Positions 1 through 6,540 are shown, counted from the stretch's first letter. The stretch is 7,726 bases of DNA from B8-G4 sp033720735 (GCA_033720735.1 JAWWBX010000209.1:1-7726); one strand, 5' to 3'. Program-made: numbers and translations. Notes: a model not told the origin generated them from the sequence alone.

Positions 1-1256
1 GTGCCCTCCAGGTAGAGTTTGAACCAGTGGTTAGCATTGACAACTACATTCTCCCACACCTTGAAGGCATCGCTCCCATCTTGACTGACGGCAATGTCCC
101 ACAACCCGTCGTTGTTGAAGTCGCCGATTGAGTTTGCATGGCTCTGCATATAGTCGATACCCTGCAATCCACCTGAAGCCGCGTATGGCTCGCTAAAGGC
201 TCCCATGCCATCATTGATAAAGAATCCATTGGGGTAATCGAACAATGGGAAACTTGAGCAAACGTAAAGATCCAGATCAAGGTCGTTGTCGAAGTCGTAG
301 AACGTGCCTCCCCAGCCGATATGGCCGTTGAACAACGTTCCCGTAGGCACTGCGACATCCGTGAATGTACTATCCCCATTATTCTTCAGGAAAACGCTCC
401 CGGCAAACGTATTGGTGACGTAGATATCCAGGTACCCGTTGTTGTCATAGTCGCCGACACCCACGTTCATCGCGTCAATTGTGATATCCGTTCCGGTAAG
501 TGCCGATAGATCGGTAAAGGTCCCGTCAGCATTGTTGTGATAGAGTGCATTGCGGAAGCTATCCCGGTCATTCGCCACGTACAAATCTTCCCAGCCGTCA
601 TTGTTGTAATCAAAGAAGGTCGCGCACCAGCTTTGGCGGGTACTGTCGGCTGTCCCGGTGAATCCCGTGATGTCCGTAAAAGTTCCGTCGCCATTATTGC
701 GGTAGAAAAAGTTGGTGTCCGGTGGTGGTGGTGGAAAACTCGGCAGAAAACCATAGTTGCAGAAATACAAATCGAGGTCCCCATCGCGATCGTAGTCGGA
801 CGCCGAAACGGACATGGTCGAGGCACTGTCAACCGGAAGGCCTGCGGCGATCGTCACATCTACCATGACCAGGTTGCCAGTGTTCTCGTACAACCGGTTC
901 GGGCCACCGTAGGATGCTGTGACAAGGTCTTTGTCCCCGTCATTGTCATAATCGATCCAGAGGATACCCTTGACCTCGTCTGTGTTGTTTACCAGAGGCG
1001 GATCTATCAACTGGAAGGTGCCGTTGCCTTGATTTTCATAGAAATACAGATCGCGTCCAATAGCGCTGGCAAAGGTCAGGTCGTCCAGGCCGTCCTGGTT
1101 GAAGTCGACACAACTGATACCACCGGCTGCATCGAACGCAGGGGCACCGCCATACGTCCCGGTAATTCCGTATGTGGTCGATACTTCATTGTATTCCTGT
1201 GCCAGGCCAGTGCCGATCAGGCCACAGAAAACACACAGGAGTAAAGTTTGTTTCAT
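1..1256 (-). CDS. Secreted FG-GAP/VCBS repeat protein with ASPIC/UnbV domain (CRTAC1-like), 3' end outside window
   Basis: Reading the minus strand from the ATG at 1256 gives 418 codons without a stop to the window edge, so the gene is partial at its C-terminus. Residues 1-20 form a Sec signal peptide (MKQT, hydrophobic core, cleavage after GLAQ). Seven calcium-binding-type Asp-rich loops of FG-GAP/VCBS blades follow: DFNQDGLDD (51), DYDNDGDKD (102), DYDRDGDLD (154), DYNNDGWED (216), DYDNNGYLD (269), DFDNDLDLD (321) and DFNNDGLWD (379). Several are followed by the typical NNGDGTFTD-like strand. The last residues, NHWFKLYLEG (409-418), match the start of an ASPIC/UnbV domain. A five-proline run lies at 175-179. 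Loop 6 has Leu where Gly is usual. The family forms beta-propellers on secreted or surface proteins, and its ligand is unknown. In Bacteroidota such proteins often end in a T9SS sorting domain, which would lie outside the window. The gene diverges from the hydrolase gene that starts at 1464. Confidence 0.93.
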   Translation of the reverse strand, partial: MKQTLLLCVFCGLIGTGLAQEYNEVSTTYGITGTYGGAPAFDAAGGISCVDFNQDGLDDLTFASAIGRDLYFYENQGNGTFQLIDPPLVNNTDEVKGILWIDYDNDGDKDLVTASYGGPNRLYENTGNLVMVDVTIAAGLPVDSASTMSVSASDYDRDGDLDLYFCNYGFLPSFPPPPPDTNFFYRNNGDGTFTDITGFTGTADSTRQSWCATFFDYNNDGWEDLYVANDRDSFRNALYHNNADGTFTDLSALTGTDITIDAMNVGVGDYDNNGYLDIYVTNTFAGSVFLKNNGDSTFTDVAVPTGTLFNGHIGWGGTFYDFDNDLDLDLYVCSSFPLFDYPNGFFINDGMGAFSEPYAASGGLQGIDYMQSHANSIGDFNNDGLWDIAVSQDGSDAFKVWENVVVNANHWFKLYLEG

Positions 1257-1318
1257 ACCCGGTTGCATGGACACGCGCATCACGATGAGACCGCAAATAG
1301 TACGCCGGAAAAGTTTGG

Positions 1319-1377
1319 GAAAGGAGAGCGGTGAGACCTTGTGTTCGACGGTTCGTCAACCTCATCCGCTCCCTTTC
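1319..1377. other. Long imperfect hairpin in divergent intergenic region
   Basis: GAAAGG at 1319-1324 and GAGCGG plus TGAG at 1326-1335 pair with CTCA, CCGCTC and CCTTTC at 1361-1377. This gives about 16 base pairs broken by two single-base bulges (A1325 and T1365). A further 7-bp stem (GTT plus GACG against CGTC plus AAC, 1343-1360) closes on a three-base GTT loop. The pairing is read by eye. No T-run follows on either strand and the flanking genes diverge, so a terminator is unlikely. A leader structure or a REP-like element is possible. Confidence 0.5.
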
Positions 1378-1405
1378 AGCCCCTCCCGGACAGTCGCGAT
1401 CCGAC

Positions 1406-1426
1406 AGTTGCATGAACCATGCAACT
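1406..1426. promoter_or_regulatory. Perfect 9-bp dyad, candidate operator
   Basis: AGTTGCATG and CATGCAACT form perfect 9-bp inverted arms around AAC, 38 bp before the hydrolase start codon at 1464. The half-site GTTGCATG occurs again at 1262-1269, a few bases upstream of the divergent gene's start at 1256. A possible Bacteroidota -7 element, TAAATTTA (1437-1444, against TAnnTTTG), lies just downstream, but no TTG sits at the normal spacing before it. The symmetry fits a dimeric repressor or activator site serving one or both divergent genes. No regulator gene is visible nearby. Confidence 0.45.
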
Positions 1427-1463
1427 TAACGTTTCATAAATTTAACAAGAAAATTGACCAGAC

Positions 1464-2363
1464 ATGAAAAGAAGAACCTTTGGACAGGTCACCGGCGCCA
1501 CGCTCCTCGCGAGCCATCCGCTCCTGCAATGGATGCGCCGTCTGGCATCTACGTCCTCCTTCGAGATGGAATTGTTGCGCGGCAATGTGGGCTACTTTAC
1601 CGAACGGGGAGGTACCATTGGCTGGATGATCGGTGCGGACGGCGTCGTGGTCGTTGATGCTCAGTTTCCCGCCCAGGCCCAGCATCTCATCGAGGAGATC
1701 CGCAAGGAATCGCAATCGCCGATCGAATTCCTCATCAACACGCATCATCACGGCGATCACACGGCTGGCAATATCGCCTTCAAGGGCATTGCCAGGCGCG
1801 TGCTGGCACACGAAAACTCGAAAAAGAACCAGGAAAATTCGGCCAGGGCACGCGGTAACCTGGAAAATCAGCTCCTGCCGGACATGACGTTTACCGACAA
1901 ATGGAGCAAGAAGGTGAGTGGCGAGACCATCACGATGGAATACTGGGGGCGCGCCCATACTGATGGCGACGCGATCACTCATTTCGAGAACGCGAACGTC
2001 GTGCATCTGGGCGACCTGGTCTTCAACCGGCGCTACCCGTATATCGACAAGGGTGCCGGTGCGCTGATCTCCAACTGGATCAGTGTGCTGGATCGTGTCA
2101 AGCGGCACTTCGACGACGAGACCATTTTCATCACCGGTCACGCGCGCGACGGGTATTCGATCATCATCGACAAGGATGACATTACGGCCTTTGCACACTA
2201 CCTGGGCAAAGTGCTTGAGTTTGTCGGTGCGGAGATCAAGCGCGGCAAGTCAGATGAAGAGATCCTGAAAGCGACCGCGATCCCCGGGGCCCCGGAGTGG
2301 CAGGGTGAGGGCATCCAGCGCAGCCTGAATGCTGCCATCGTCGAACTCCGCGAAGGCAAGTAG
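1464..2363 (+). CDS. Tat-exported metallo-beta-lactamase-fold hydrolase
   Basis: This 299-residue protein begins MKRRTFGQV. The twin arginines followed by a modestly hydrophobic stretch (residues 9-21) suggest Tat export, common in Bacteroidota proteins starting MKRRTF. The metal site of the metallo-beta-lactamase superfamily is complete: THHHGDHT at 93-100 (ligands H94, H96, D98, H99), GRAHTDGD with H165, HLGDLVF with D184, and ITGHARDG with H226. This supports a binuclear zinc hydrolase acting outside the cytoplasm. The GRAHTDGD/HLGDL layout resembles generic MBL-fold hydrolases and subclass B3-like proteins, so the substrate cannot be named and antibiotic resistance should not be assumed. 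The 75-residue C-terminal tail is helical in character and carries no recognised domain. The gene is the first of a tight two-gene unit: its TAG is followed after one base by the sugar kinase ATG. The start at 1464 is preferred because it yields the export signal. Confidence 0.9.
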   Translation: MKRRTFGQVTGATLLASHPLLQWMRRLASTSSFEMELLRGNVGYFTERGGTIGWMIGADGVVVVDAQFPAQAQHLIEEIRKESQSPIEFLINTHHHGDHTAGNIAFKGIARRVLAHENSKKNQENSARARGNLENQLLPDMTFTDKWSKKVSGETITMEYWGRAHTDGDAITHFENANVVHLGDLVFNRRYPYIDKGAGALISNWISVLDRVKRHFDDETIFITGHARDGYSIIIDKDDITAFAHYLGKVLEFVGAEIKRGKSDEEILKATAIPGAPEWQGEGIQRSLNAAIVELREGK

Positions 2364-2364
2364 C

Positions 2365-3273
2365 ATGGCCCTGCTGTGGGGGATTGACCTGGGAGGGACC
2401 AAGATCGAGGGTGTCGTCCTGGAAGGCCGATCGCCAGACCAGGTGGTGCTGCGCAGGCGCATCGATACCGAAAGCCGGCACGGATACCAGCACATCCTCC
2501 AGCGTATCGTCCTGCTGATCAGGGAAATGGAGCACGAACTTGGGGTCACCGCCGCCGGCCTTGGCATGGGGACGCCGGGAGCCATCGATCCGCCCACCGG
2601 TCTGCTCAAGAACTCAAATACCGTCTGCCTCAATCAACAGCCCTTTCACCGGGATATCGAAGACTTGCTGAAGATCCCCGTGCGGATTGCCAATGATGCC
2701 AATTGTTTTGCTCTGGCCGAAGCACAAATGGGTGTTGTGGCCAGCGAAATGCCGGAAGCCGCGGTGGTCTTCGGTGTGATCATGGGAACCGGTGTGGGCG
2801 GGGGCGTCGTCGTCAATGGACAAGTCCTCGGCGGTCGGCATGGCATCGGCGGTGAGTGGGGTCACAACTTCCTCGATGATTCCGGTGGTGCATGTTACTG
2901 CGGTAAGACCGGCTGCGTCGAACGGGTCATCTCGGGCACTGCGTTGCAACGCTTTTACGCCGATGCGGCAGGGGAAGAGCGGAAGCTCAGGGAGATCTAC
3001 CAGCGCCACCAGGCTGGCGTCGATCAGCATGCCACGGCAACGATCGACCGGTTGATCCACTTTTTCGGCAAAGGCATCTCCACGGTGATCAACATCCTGG
3101 ATCCCGATGCCATCGTCCTGGGAGGTGGTGTGGGCAACATCGACCTGCTCTACACCGAAGGCGTCAAAGCCGTCGAGCCCTATATCTTCAACCCGCGTGT
3201 CAACACCCGTTTTCTGCGGCCAGCCCTCGGCGACAGCGCCGGTGTCTTTGGCGCCGCCCTCCTGAACCCGTAG
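2365..3273 (+). CDS. mak: ROK-family sugar kinase, Mak (fructokinase) type
   Basis: This 302-residue cytoplasmic kinase should phosphorylate a hexose, most likely fructose or a close relative, with ATP. Visible motifs are the N-terminal phosphate loop DLGGTKIEG (8-16), the substrate region GMGTPGAIDPPTGLLKNSN (67-85), the catalytic Asp in NDAN (D111), the second phosphate motif MGTGVGGG (140-147), GEWGH (163-167) and the ROK zinc motif CYCGKTGC (177-184; ligands H167, C177, C179, C184), then the adenosine motif VLGGG (251-255). Local wording such as TGLLKNSN, GEWGHN, CYCGKTGC, ISGT and NILDPDAIVLGGG is closer to E. coli Mak than to NagK or glucokinase, so the symbol is a by-memory similarity call. 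The ATG at 2365 is preferred over an in-frame ATG at 2329, because the latter would overlap the hydrolase gene and add 12 residues before the conserved start. Translation is probably coupled to the upstream gene, one base away. Downstream lie an inverted repeat and an octamer array. Confidence 0.92.
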   Translation: MALLWGIDLGGTKIEGVVLEGRSPDQVVLRRRIDTESRHGYQHILQRIVLLIREMEHELGVTAAGLGMGTPGAIDPPTGLLKNSNTVCLNQQPFHRDIEDLLKIPVRIANDANCFALAEAQMGVVASEMPEAAVVFGVIMGTGVGGGVVVNGQVLGGRHGIGGEWGHNFLDDSGGACYCGKTGCVERVISGTALQRFYADAAGEERKLREIYQRHQAGVDQHATATIDRLIHFFGKGISTVINILDPDAIVLGGGVGNIDLLYTEGVKAVEPYIFNPRVNTRFLRPALGDSAGVFGAALLNP

Positions 3274-3290
3274 TTCAAACCGATGAACGG

Positions 3291-3326
3291 ATTCCTCGAC
3301 TTCACCCTATTGGCTTCGCTAGGAAT
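3291..3326. repeat. Short inverted-repeat element after the kinase gene
   Basis: ATTCCT (3291-3296) pairs with AGGAAT (3321-3326) around a 24-base interior, with weak further pairing inward. It begins 18 bp after the kinase stop codon. There is no T-run behind it, so it is a weak candidate terminator. The wording GGATTCCTCG...AGGAATGAC resembles small dispersed intergenic palindromes I remember from other bacterial genomes, but I cannot confirm that here. Confidence 0.4.
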
Positions 3327-3355
3327 GACAACGCCGGTGTCCGAAGAACCGAAAA

Positions 3356-3390
3356 ACGGACAAACGGACATACGGACAAACGGACATACG
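3356..3390. repeat. Octamer tandem array 1 (ACGGACAW x4)
   Basis: Four exact 8-bp units, ACGGACAA, ACGGACAT, ACGGACAA and ACGGACAT (3356-3387), are followed by a partial ACG. The A/T alternation makes it also a 16-bp repeat in two copies. It lies between the kinase gene and the small exported protein gene and has no visible coding role. Confidence 0.85.
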
Positions 3391-3413
3391 AATGAACACT
3401 CCGCGTTACTTAC

Positions 3414-3421
3414 TATCTTCG
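3414..3421 (+). promoter_or_regulatory. Possible -7 element for the small exported protein gene
   Basis: TATCTTCG matches the Bacteroidota -7 consensus TAnnTTTG at all but one fixed position and lies 59 bp before the start codon. No TTG is found about 20 bp upstream, so support is weak. Confidence 0.22.
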
Positions 3422-3480
3422 CAAACCAGCGCTGCAGCCTCTACAACTAAACGGCTACCAGCGCGTTCCATACAATAATA

Positions 3481-3942
3481 ATGCTGATGAAGATGCGTCG
3501 ATTTACCGTTTTGATCCTGACACTCGCTCTTGCTGTCCCGGCTCTGGCACAGAACGGCAGCAAGGAGAACATCTGGAAGACCCTGTCGAAGATCACCTAC
3601 AAGAAGGAGTATGATGAGTTGATGGGATTCAAGATCGACAAGCCGGTCTTTTCTGACGAGATCAAGGTACTGGATGGTGAGATCGTCACGGTCAAGGGCT
3701 TCATCATTCCGACCGAAGGCTACAAAAGCCACAACGAGTTTATCTTCTCTGCCTTCCCGTACAGCATGTGCTTCTTTTGCGGTGGCGCCGGCCCGGAAAC
3801 GGTCATGGAGGTGATCACCAAAGAGCCGGTCAAATACACTGCCGAGTCGATTACCCTGCGTGGCATCCTGCGCCTCAATGCCGACGACATCAACCGCCTC
3901 ATGTACGCGCTCGAGGAGGCCGAGATGGTTGAACAGCAGTAG
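3481..3942 (+). CDS. Small exported protein with CFFC motif, possibly DUF3299-like
   Basis: This protein of up to 153 residues starts with a clear Sec signal peptide (basic MRR, hydrophobic core at 9-20, cleavage after PALAQ at about 24), so the mature part of about 129 residues is periplasmic or exported. The mature chain has a beta-rich centre: ...DGEIVTVKGFIIPTEG (65-80), HNEFIFSAFP (84-93), then MCFFCGGAGPETVMEV (96-111). It ends with ITLRGILRLN and an acidic helix. The order 'change in pathway to pro-rich turn, then Cys-rich strand, then V-M-E-V' recalls the DUF3299 family of secreted proteins, but I make that link from memory only. C97 and C100 form a CxxC pair that could bind metal or be redox-active. 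The function is unknown. Three in-frame ATGs (3481, 3487, 3493) are possible starts; 3487 would give MKMRRF and a more usual signal peptide. The neighbour to the right is convergent, and the stop codon is overlapped by octamer array 2. Confidence 0.85.
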   Translation: MLMKMRRFTVLILTLALAVPALAQNGSKENIWKTLSKITYKKEYDELMGFKIDKPVFSDEIKVLDGEIVTVKGFIIPTEGYKSHNEFIFSAFPYSMCFFCGGAGPETVMEVITKEPVKYTAESITLRGILRLNADDINRLMYALEEAEMVEQQ

Positions 3943-4008
3943 TGTTCAAGTGTTCAAGTGCTCGAGTGTTCAAGTGTTCAAGTGCGTACTCGAGTGTTCA
4001 AGTGTTCA
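3941..4008. repeat. Octamer tandem array 2 (AGTGTTCA) with higher-order structure
   Basis: Six exact AGTGTTCA units are arranged in three pairs (3941-3956, 3965-3980, 3993-4008). The first two pairs are followed by variant spacers, AGTGCTCG (3957-3964) and AGTGCGTACTCG (3981-3992). The pattern is therefore a 24- to 28-bp higher-order repeat. The first unit uses the last two bases of the TAG stop codon of the upstream gene. The array fills over half of the 115-bp gap between two convergent genes. Confidence 0.9.
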
Positions 4009-4057
4009 TCTCCTCCATCCTTGCGGATCTTTCCTTCATCTCTTCCAAGTCTCTCTT

Positions 4058-5746
4058 TTACGGCTTATACCACTTGAACGCCATCGTTCCTGAGGGCAAA
4101 CCACGCACCGCCGCGATATACATGCCTGACACCAGCACTTCCGTTCCCGGCACGATGCCTCCTGCCGGTAATGCTTCAGACAAAACCAGACTGCCGTCCG
4201 TCAGATAGAGATCAATGTGCAGGCCGTCGTAGGGGATCGCCGACAATACTTCGAGGGCGCCCGAACTGGCCGTGCGAATGGTCATCACATCATCCCTCCC
4301 TTTGACCGGGGAGGACAGGATCGATGACAGTTCCTCGGTCCCGTCGCTGAGCACTGCCCTGATCCGGTAGTACGTCGTCATATCGGGGGCATGCTCATCG
4401 GTGTATGCAAAGACCTTTCCCTCGCCGTTGGCAGGTACGGTGCCGATGGTTGTATGATCGAGGAAGGCAGCTGTGCTGCGTTGCACTTCAAAGCGATCAA
4501 TATCCCCGGTGTGCTCCACGCGCCAGTTGAGCTCCACACGCCCGGCCTGGCGGCGCGCATCGAAGGCGATGAAATACAAGGGCAGCGCACCGTCTACGAT
4601 CACCCGATAGATCTCGTCATTATCGAGATCGGCAGCATACAGCTCGCCATCATCATCTTCACCAAATGTTGAAAGCTGATTGAACATCGCACTACCGGAT
4701 TGCATGGTCACATTGAATGACGGGTCGATCAGCCAGATGTTCTCAGACCCGTAATCGGCGCAGATATAGTAGCCGTTGAGGGTCGGGAAATCAGATCCAC
4801 GATAGACAAAGCCGCCGGTGATGCTGTTGCCGGTTCCCAATGGGCAGCCCTGGTTGCAGTTGTGCGGATACTCAAAGATGGGGAAGATGTACGCCGACGC
4901 GGGGGCACAATCGGTGAGTTCATACGCATTGTTGCCCTCATAGCAGTCCCAGCCATAGTTCTCGCCGCCCGGGCTGGACGCCGCCTGGAAGTGCACCTCT
5001 TCCCACATGTTCTGTCCGACATCTGCGATCCACAGATCGCCCGTCGCCCGGTCGAAGCTGATGCGCCAGGGGTTGCGCAGTCCGAAGGCCCAGATCTCAT
5101 CGAGGATATTCGGATTGGAAACATACGGGTTGCTTGCGGGCACATAGGGTGGATTGGCATCGACATCGAGCCGCAGGATCTTGCCCAGGAGGGACATCGA
5201 GTCCTGGCCGGATTCTTCTGGATCACCGGCAAAGCCACCATCGCCCAGCGGGATGTACAGGTAACCGTCGATGGGACTGAAGGCCAGATCTCCTGCATTG
5301 TGATTGGTATAAGGTTGTGCGACCTTGAGCATCACCAGCTCGGATTGCTCCTGCGCGTCGTTGGGATCGAGTGGGTTGACCCGGAAGCGCGAGATGTAGG
5401 TTGTGTCGGGTCCGAACAGCCCGACATAGTTGACGTAGAAATAGGGCTCAGTCGGAAAATCAGGATGGAACGCAAGTCCGAGGAGCCCGCGCTCACCACC
5501 ATCCTCGACTTGTGAAGAAATGTCCAGGAAATAGTCATTGAGCACGGCATTATTCTCAATGATACGGATCGTGCCTCCTTTCTCGACGACGAACAGGCGT
5601 CCGGAGCCGTCGCCGGCCCCGGTGATGTCTACGGGGTTGACAATGGCGGGCCCGCTCAAGGTCAGCGGCTGGAAGTCAAGCACAGGTTGCGCAGCCACAC
5701 CCAGGCAGCAGGCCAGCGACGCGCAAAAGAGAAGCATGCGTTTCAT
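4058..5746 (-). CDS. Secreted glucose/sorbosone dehydrogenase-fold protein with Fn3-like module and T9SS-type sorting domain
   Basis: This is a 562-residue protein. Residues 1-20 (MKRM, hydrophobic core, ending GVAAQ) are a signal peptide. Residues about 30-385 form the six-bladed GSDH propeller of PQQ-dependent sugar dehydrogenases and HHIP-like proteins: ERGLLGLAFHPDF (85-97), NHNAGDLAFSP (148-158, H149 at the catalytic His position), GKILRLDVD (188-196), FGLRNPWRISFD (221-232), DVGQNMWEEV (242-251), GENYGWDCYEG (261-271) and GGFVYRG (311-317). Residues about 390-480 resemble the Fn3-like module common before sorting domains (VELNW, FEVQRS, YYRIRAV, LSSI). Residues about 487-562 match a type A T9SS C-terminal domain: LYLTDGSLVLSEALPAGG, SGMYIAAV, then a final basic strand. 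C268, C280, C297, C301 and C329 could form disulfides. The ERGLLG wording is HHIP-like rather than Asd/sGDH-like, so PQQ or sugar oxidation is not assured. The start at 5746 is chosen because an ATG at 5845 would add 33 non-signal residues and run into the palindrome. Confidence 0.92.
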   Translation of the reverse strand: MKRMLLFCASLACCLGVAAQPVLDFQPLTLSGPAIVNPVDITGAGDGSGRLFVVEKGGTIRIIENNAVLNDYFLDISSQVEDGGERGLLGLAFHPDFPTEPYFYVNYVGLFGPDTTYISRFRVNPLDPNDAQEQSELVMLKVAQPYTNHNAGDLAFSPIDGYLYIPLGDGGFAGDPEESGQDSMSLLGKILRLDVDANPPYVPASNPYVSNPNILDEIWAFGLRNPWRISFDRATGDLWIADVGQNMWEEVHFQAASSPGGENYGWDCYEGNNAYELTDCAPASAYIFPIFEYPHNCNQGCPLGTGNSITGGFVYRGSDFPTLNGYYICADYGSENIWLIDPSFNVTMQSGSAMFNQLSTFGEDDDGELYAADLDNDEIYRVIVDGALPLYFIAFDARRQAGRVELNWRVEHTGDIDRFEVQRSTAAFLDHTTIGTVPANGEGKVFAYTDEHAPDMTTYYRIRAVLSDGTEELSSILSSPVKGRDDVMTIRTASSGALEVLSAIPYDGLHIDLYLTDGSLVLSEALPAGGIVPGTEVLVSGMYIAAVRGLPSGTMAFKWYKP

Positions 5747-5826
5747 AAGCTGCGATTTCGCGTGATCCTTATTTCCGGGTGAGTGCTGGAGGGAGAGGGG
5801 TAATGAAGATAGGAACTTGGGAGTAA

Positions 5827-5859
5827 AGACTTCAAAAGTCTCCAAGACTTTTGAAGTCT
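5827..5859. terminator. Nested palindrome between two minus-strand genes, possible terminator
   Basis: AGACTTCAAAAGTCT (5827-5841) and AGACTTTTGAAGTCT (5845-5859) are perfect 15-bp inverted arms around CCA. Each arm is itself a hairpin (AGACTT, three bases, AAGTCT), so the site can form one long stem or a cruciform-like pair. It starts two bases after the stop of the membrane protein gene. On the minus strand it is followed by a short TTT, so it could end that transcript before the GSDH gene. It could equally be a dispersed palindromic repeat. Confidence 0.6.
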
Positions 5860-5860
5860 C

Positions 5861-6367
5861 CTAAGACCCACCCATCCTCCGCATCCCAAACCTGATCGCG
5901 ACAAGGATGGCCACCAGGATCAACACCACGTAGATCAGAGGGATGTACGTAAATGCGATGATGCGCGTCTTGTCCAGGATCCACATGAGGCTGAGCACCG
6001 CAATGATCATGATCAGCAGTCCGCCCAGTTTATCAAAGCCGGGTACCGCGTCAAGGCTGACATTCCTGCGGACGAGATAGAGCGTGATCACCATGGAAAT
6101 GAGCGGCAGGATCTGGGTAAACAGGTTGGTGTCCATGATGCTCTGTCGTTCAAACAGGAACAGGTACACGTTGAGGGTCAGGGCAAAAATACCCGGCACG
6201 CACGCCAGGTAGATGAGCGCAGTATACAGGTACTTCCAGGGCGACAGGTGCCCTTCGCCTCGCGCGAGGATCAATGCGAGCAGCGCTGTGAGTGGCACGG
6301 CCACAAAGTAGAAAATGAGGATCGCCGGGTTGTTGGAACAGATCTCGAAAAAGTCACCCAGGGTCAT
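5861..6367 (-). CDS. Uncharacterised five-helix integral membrane protein
   Basis: I do not recognise a named family for this 168-residue protein. Hydrophobic segments at about 14-36, 47-70, 81-99, 114-131 and 136-159 predict five membrane helices. The loops are short: RGEGHLSPWKY between helices 1 and 2, FERQSIMDTN between 2 and 3, RRNVSLDAVPGFDKLGG between 3 and 4, and DKTR before the last. The C-terminus is basic (RFGMRRMGGS), which by the positive-inside rule suggests it is cytoplasmic. There is no cleavable signal peptide and no obvious catalytic or transport motif. TAACATTG, a 7/8 match to the Bacteroidota -7 box, occurs on the minus strand at 6385-6392, close to the start, without a clear -33 TTG. 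The GSDH-type gene lies 114 bp downstream on the same strand beyond a strong palindrome, so co-transcription is uncertain. The clean hydrophobic pattern over the full length argues that the gene is real. Confidence 0.85.
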   Translation of the reverse strand: MTLGDFFEICSNNPAILIFYFVAVPLTALLALILARGEGHLSPWKYLYTALIYLACVPGIFALTLNVYLFLFERQSIMDTNLFTQILPLISMVITLYLVRRNVSLDAVPGFDKLGGLLIMIIAVLSLMWILDKTRIIAFTYIPLIYVVLILVAILVAIRFGMRRMGGS

Positions 6368-6485
6368 CGCGGTTCAATTTGCTTCAATGTTACACTTTTG
6401 GTCCGAAAATCGGCAGAGCTGACGTTCAGGCCTTCAGATGATGTTAACGGTCTGTGCTAAGGTTTCTTTAAATCCGCTCGTGACA

Positions 6486-6516
6486 TTGCAGGACATGCTG
6501 CGACGTGATACCTTGA
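6486..6516 (+). promoter_or_regulatory. Candidate Bacteroidota promoter for the lipoprotein gene
   Basis: TTG at 6486-6488 and TACCTTGA at 6509-6516 are separated by 20 bp, fitting the TTG-N(about 17-23)-TAnnTTTG pattern with two mismatches in the -7 box. The predicted transcript would start around 6520, giving a leader of about 20 nt. Confidence 0.4.
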
Positions 6517-6540
6517 GGGTGAAACCAAAACACGAACGAT

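Noticed and set aside
537..1244. 235-residue plus-strand ORF
   Set aside because: It is antisense to the FG-GAP protein. The minus frame has a signal peptide and seven family motifs, while this one has none.
1434..2198. 254-residue minus-strand ORF
   Set aside because: It is antisense to the MBL-fold hydrolase, which has a complete metal site. This frame is only a shadow of GC-rich codon use.
1464..2363. Antibiotic-resistance beta-lactamase
   Set aside because: The metal site alone is shared by many MBL-fold hydrolases, and nothing in the sequence or context points to beta-lactams.
2329..2364. Earlier start for the sugar kinase
   Set aside because: It would overlap the hydrolase gene by 35 bases and add residues before the conserved N-terminal DLGGTK strand; the ATG at 2365 fits the family.
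3860..4208. Two plus-strand ORFs spanning octamer array 2
   Set aside because: They are frame shadows of the CFFC protein gene's end, the octamer array and the antisense of the GSDH gene's 3' end.
4862..5515. 217-residue plus-strand ORF
   Set aside because: It lies antisense within the GSDH-type gene and shows no domain.
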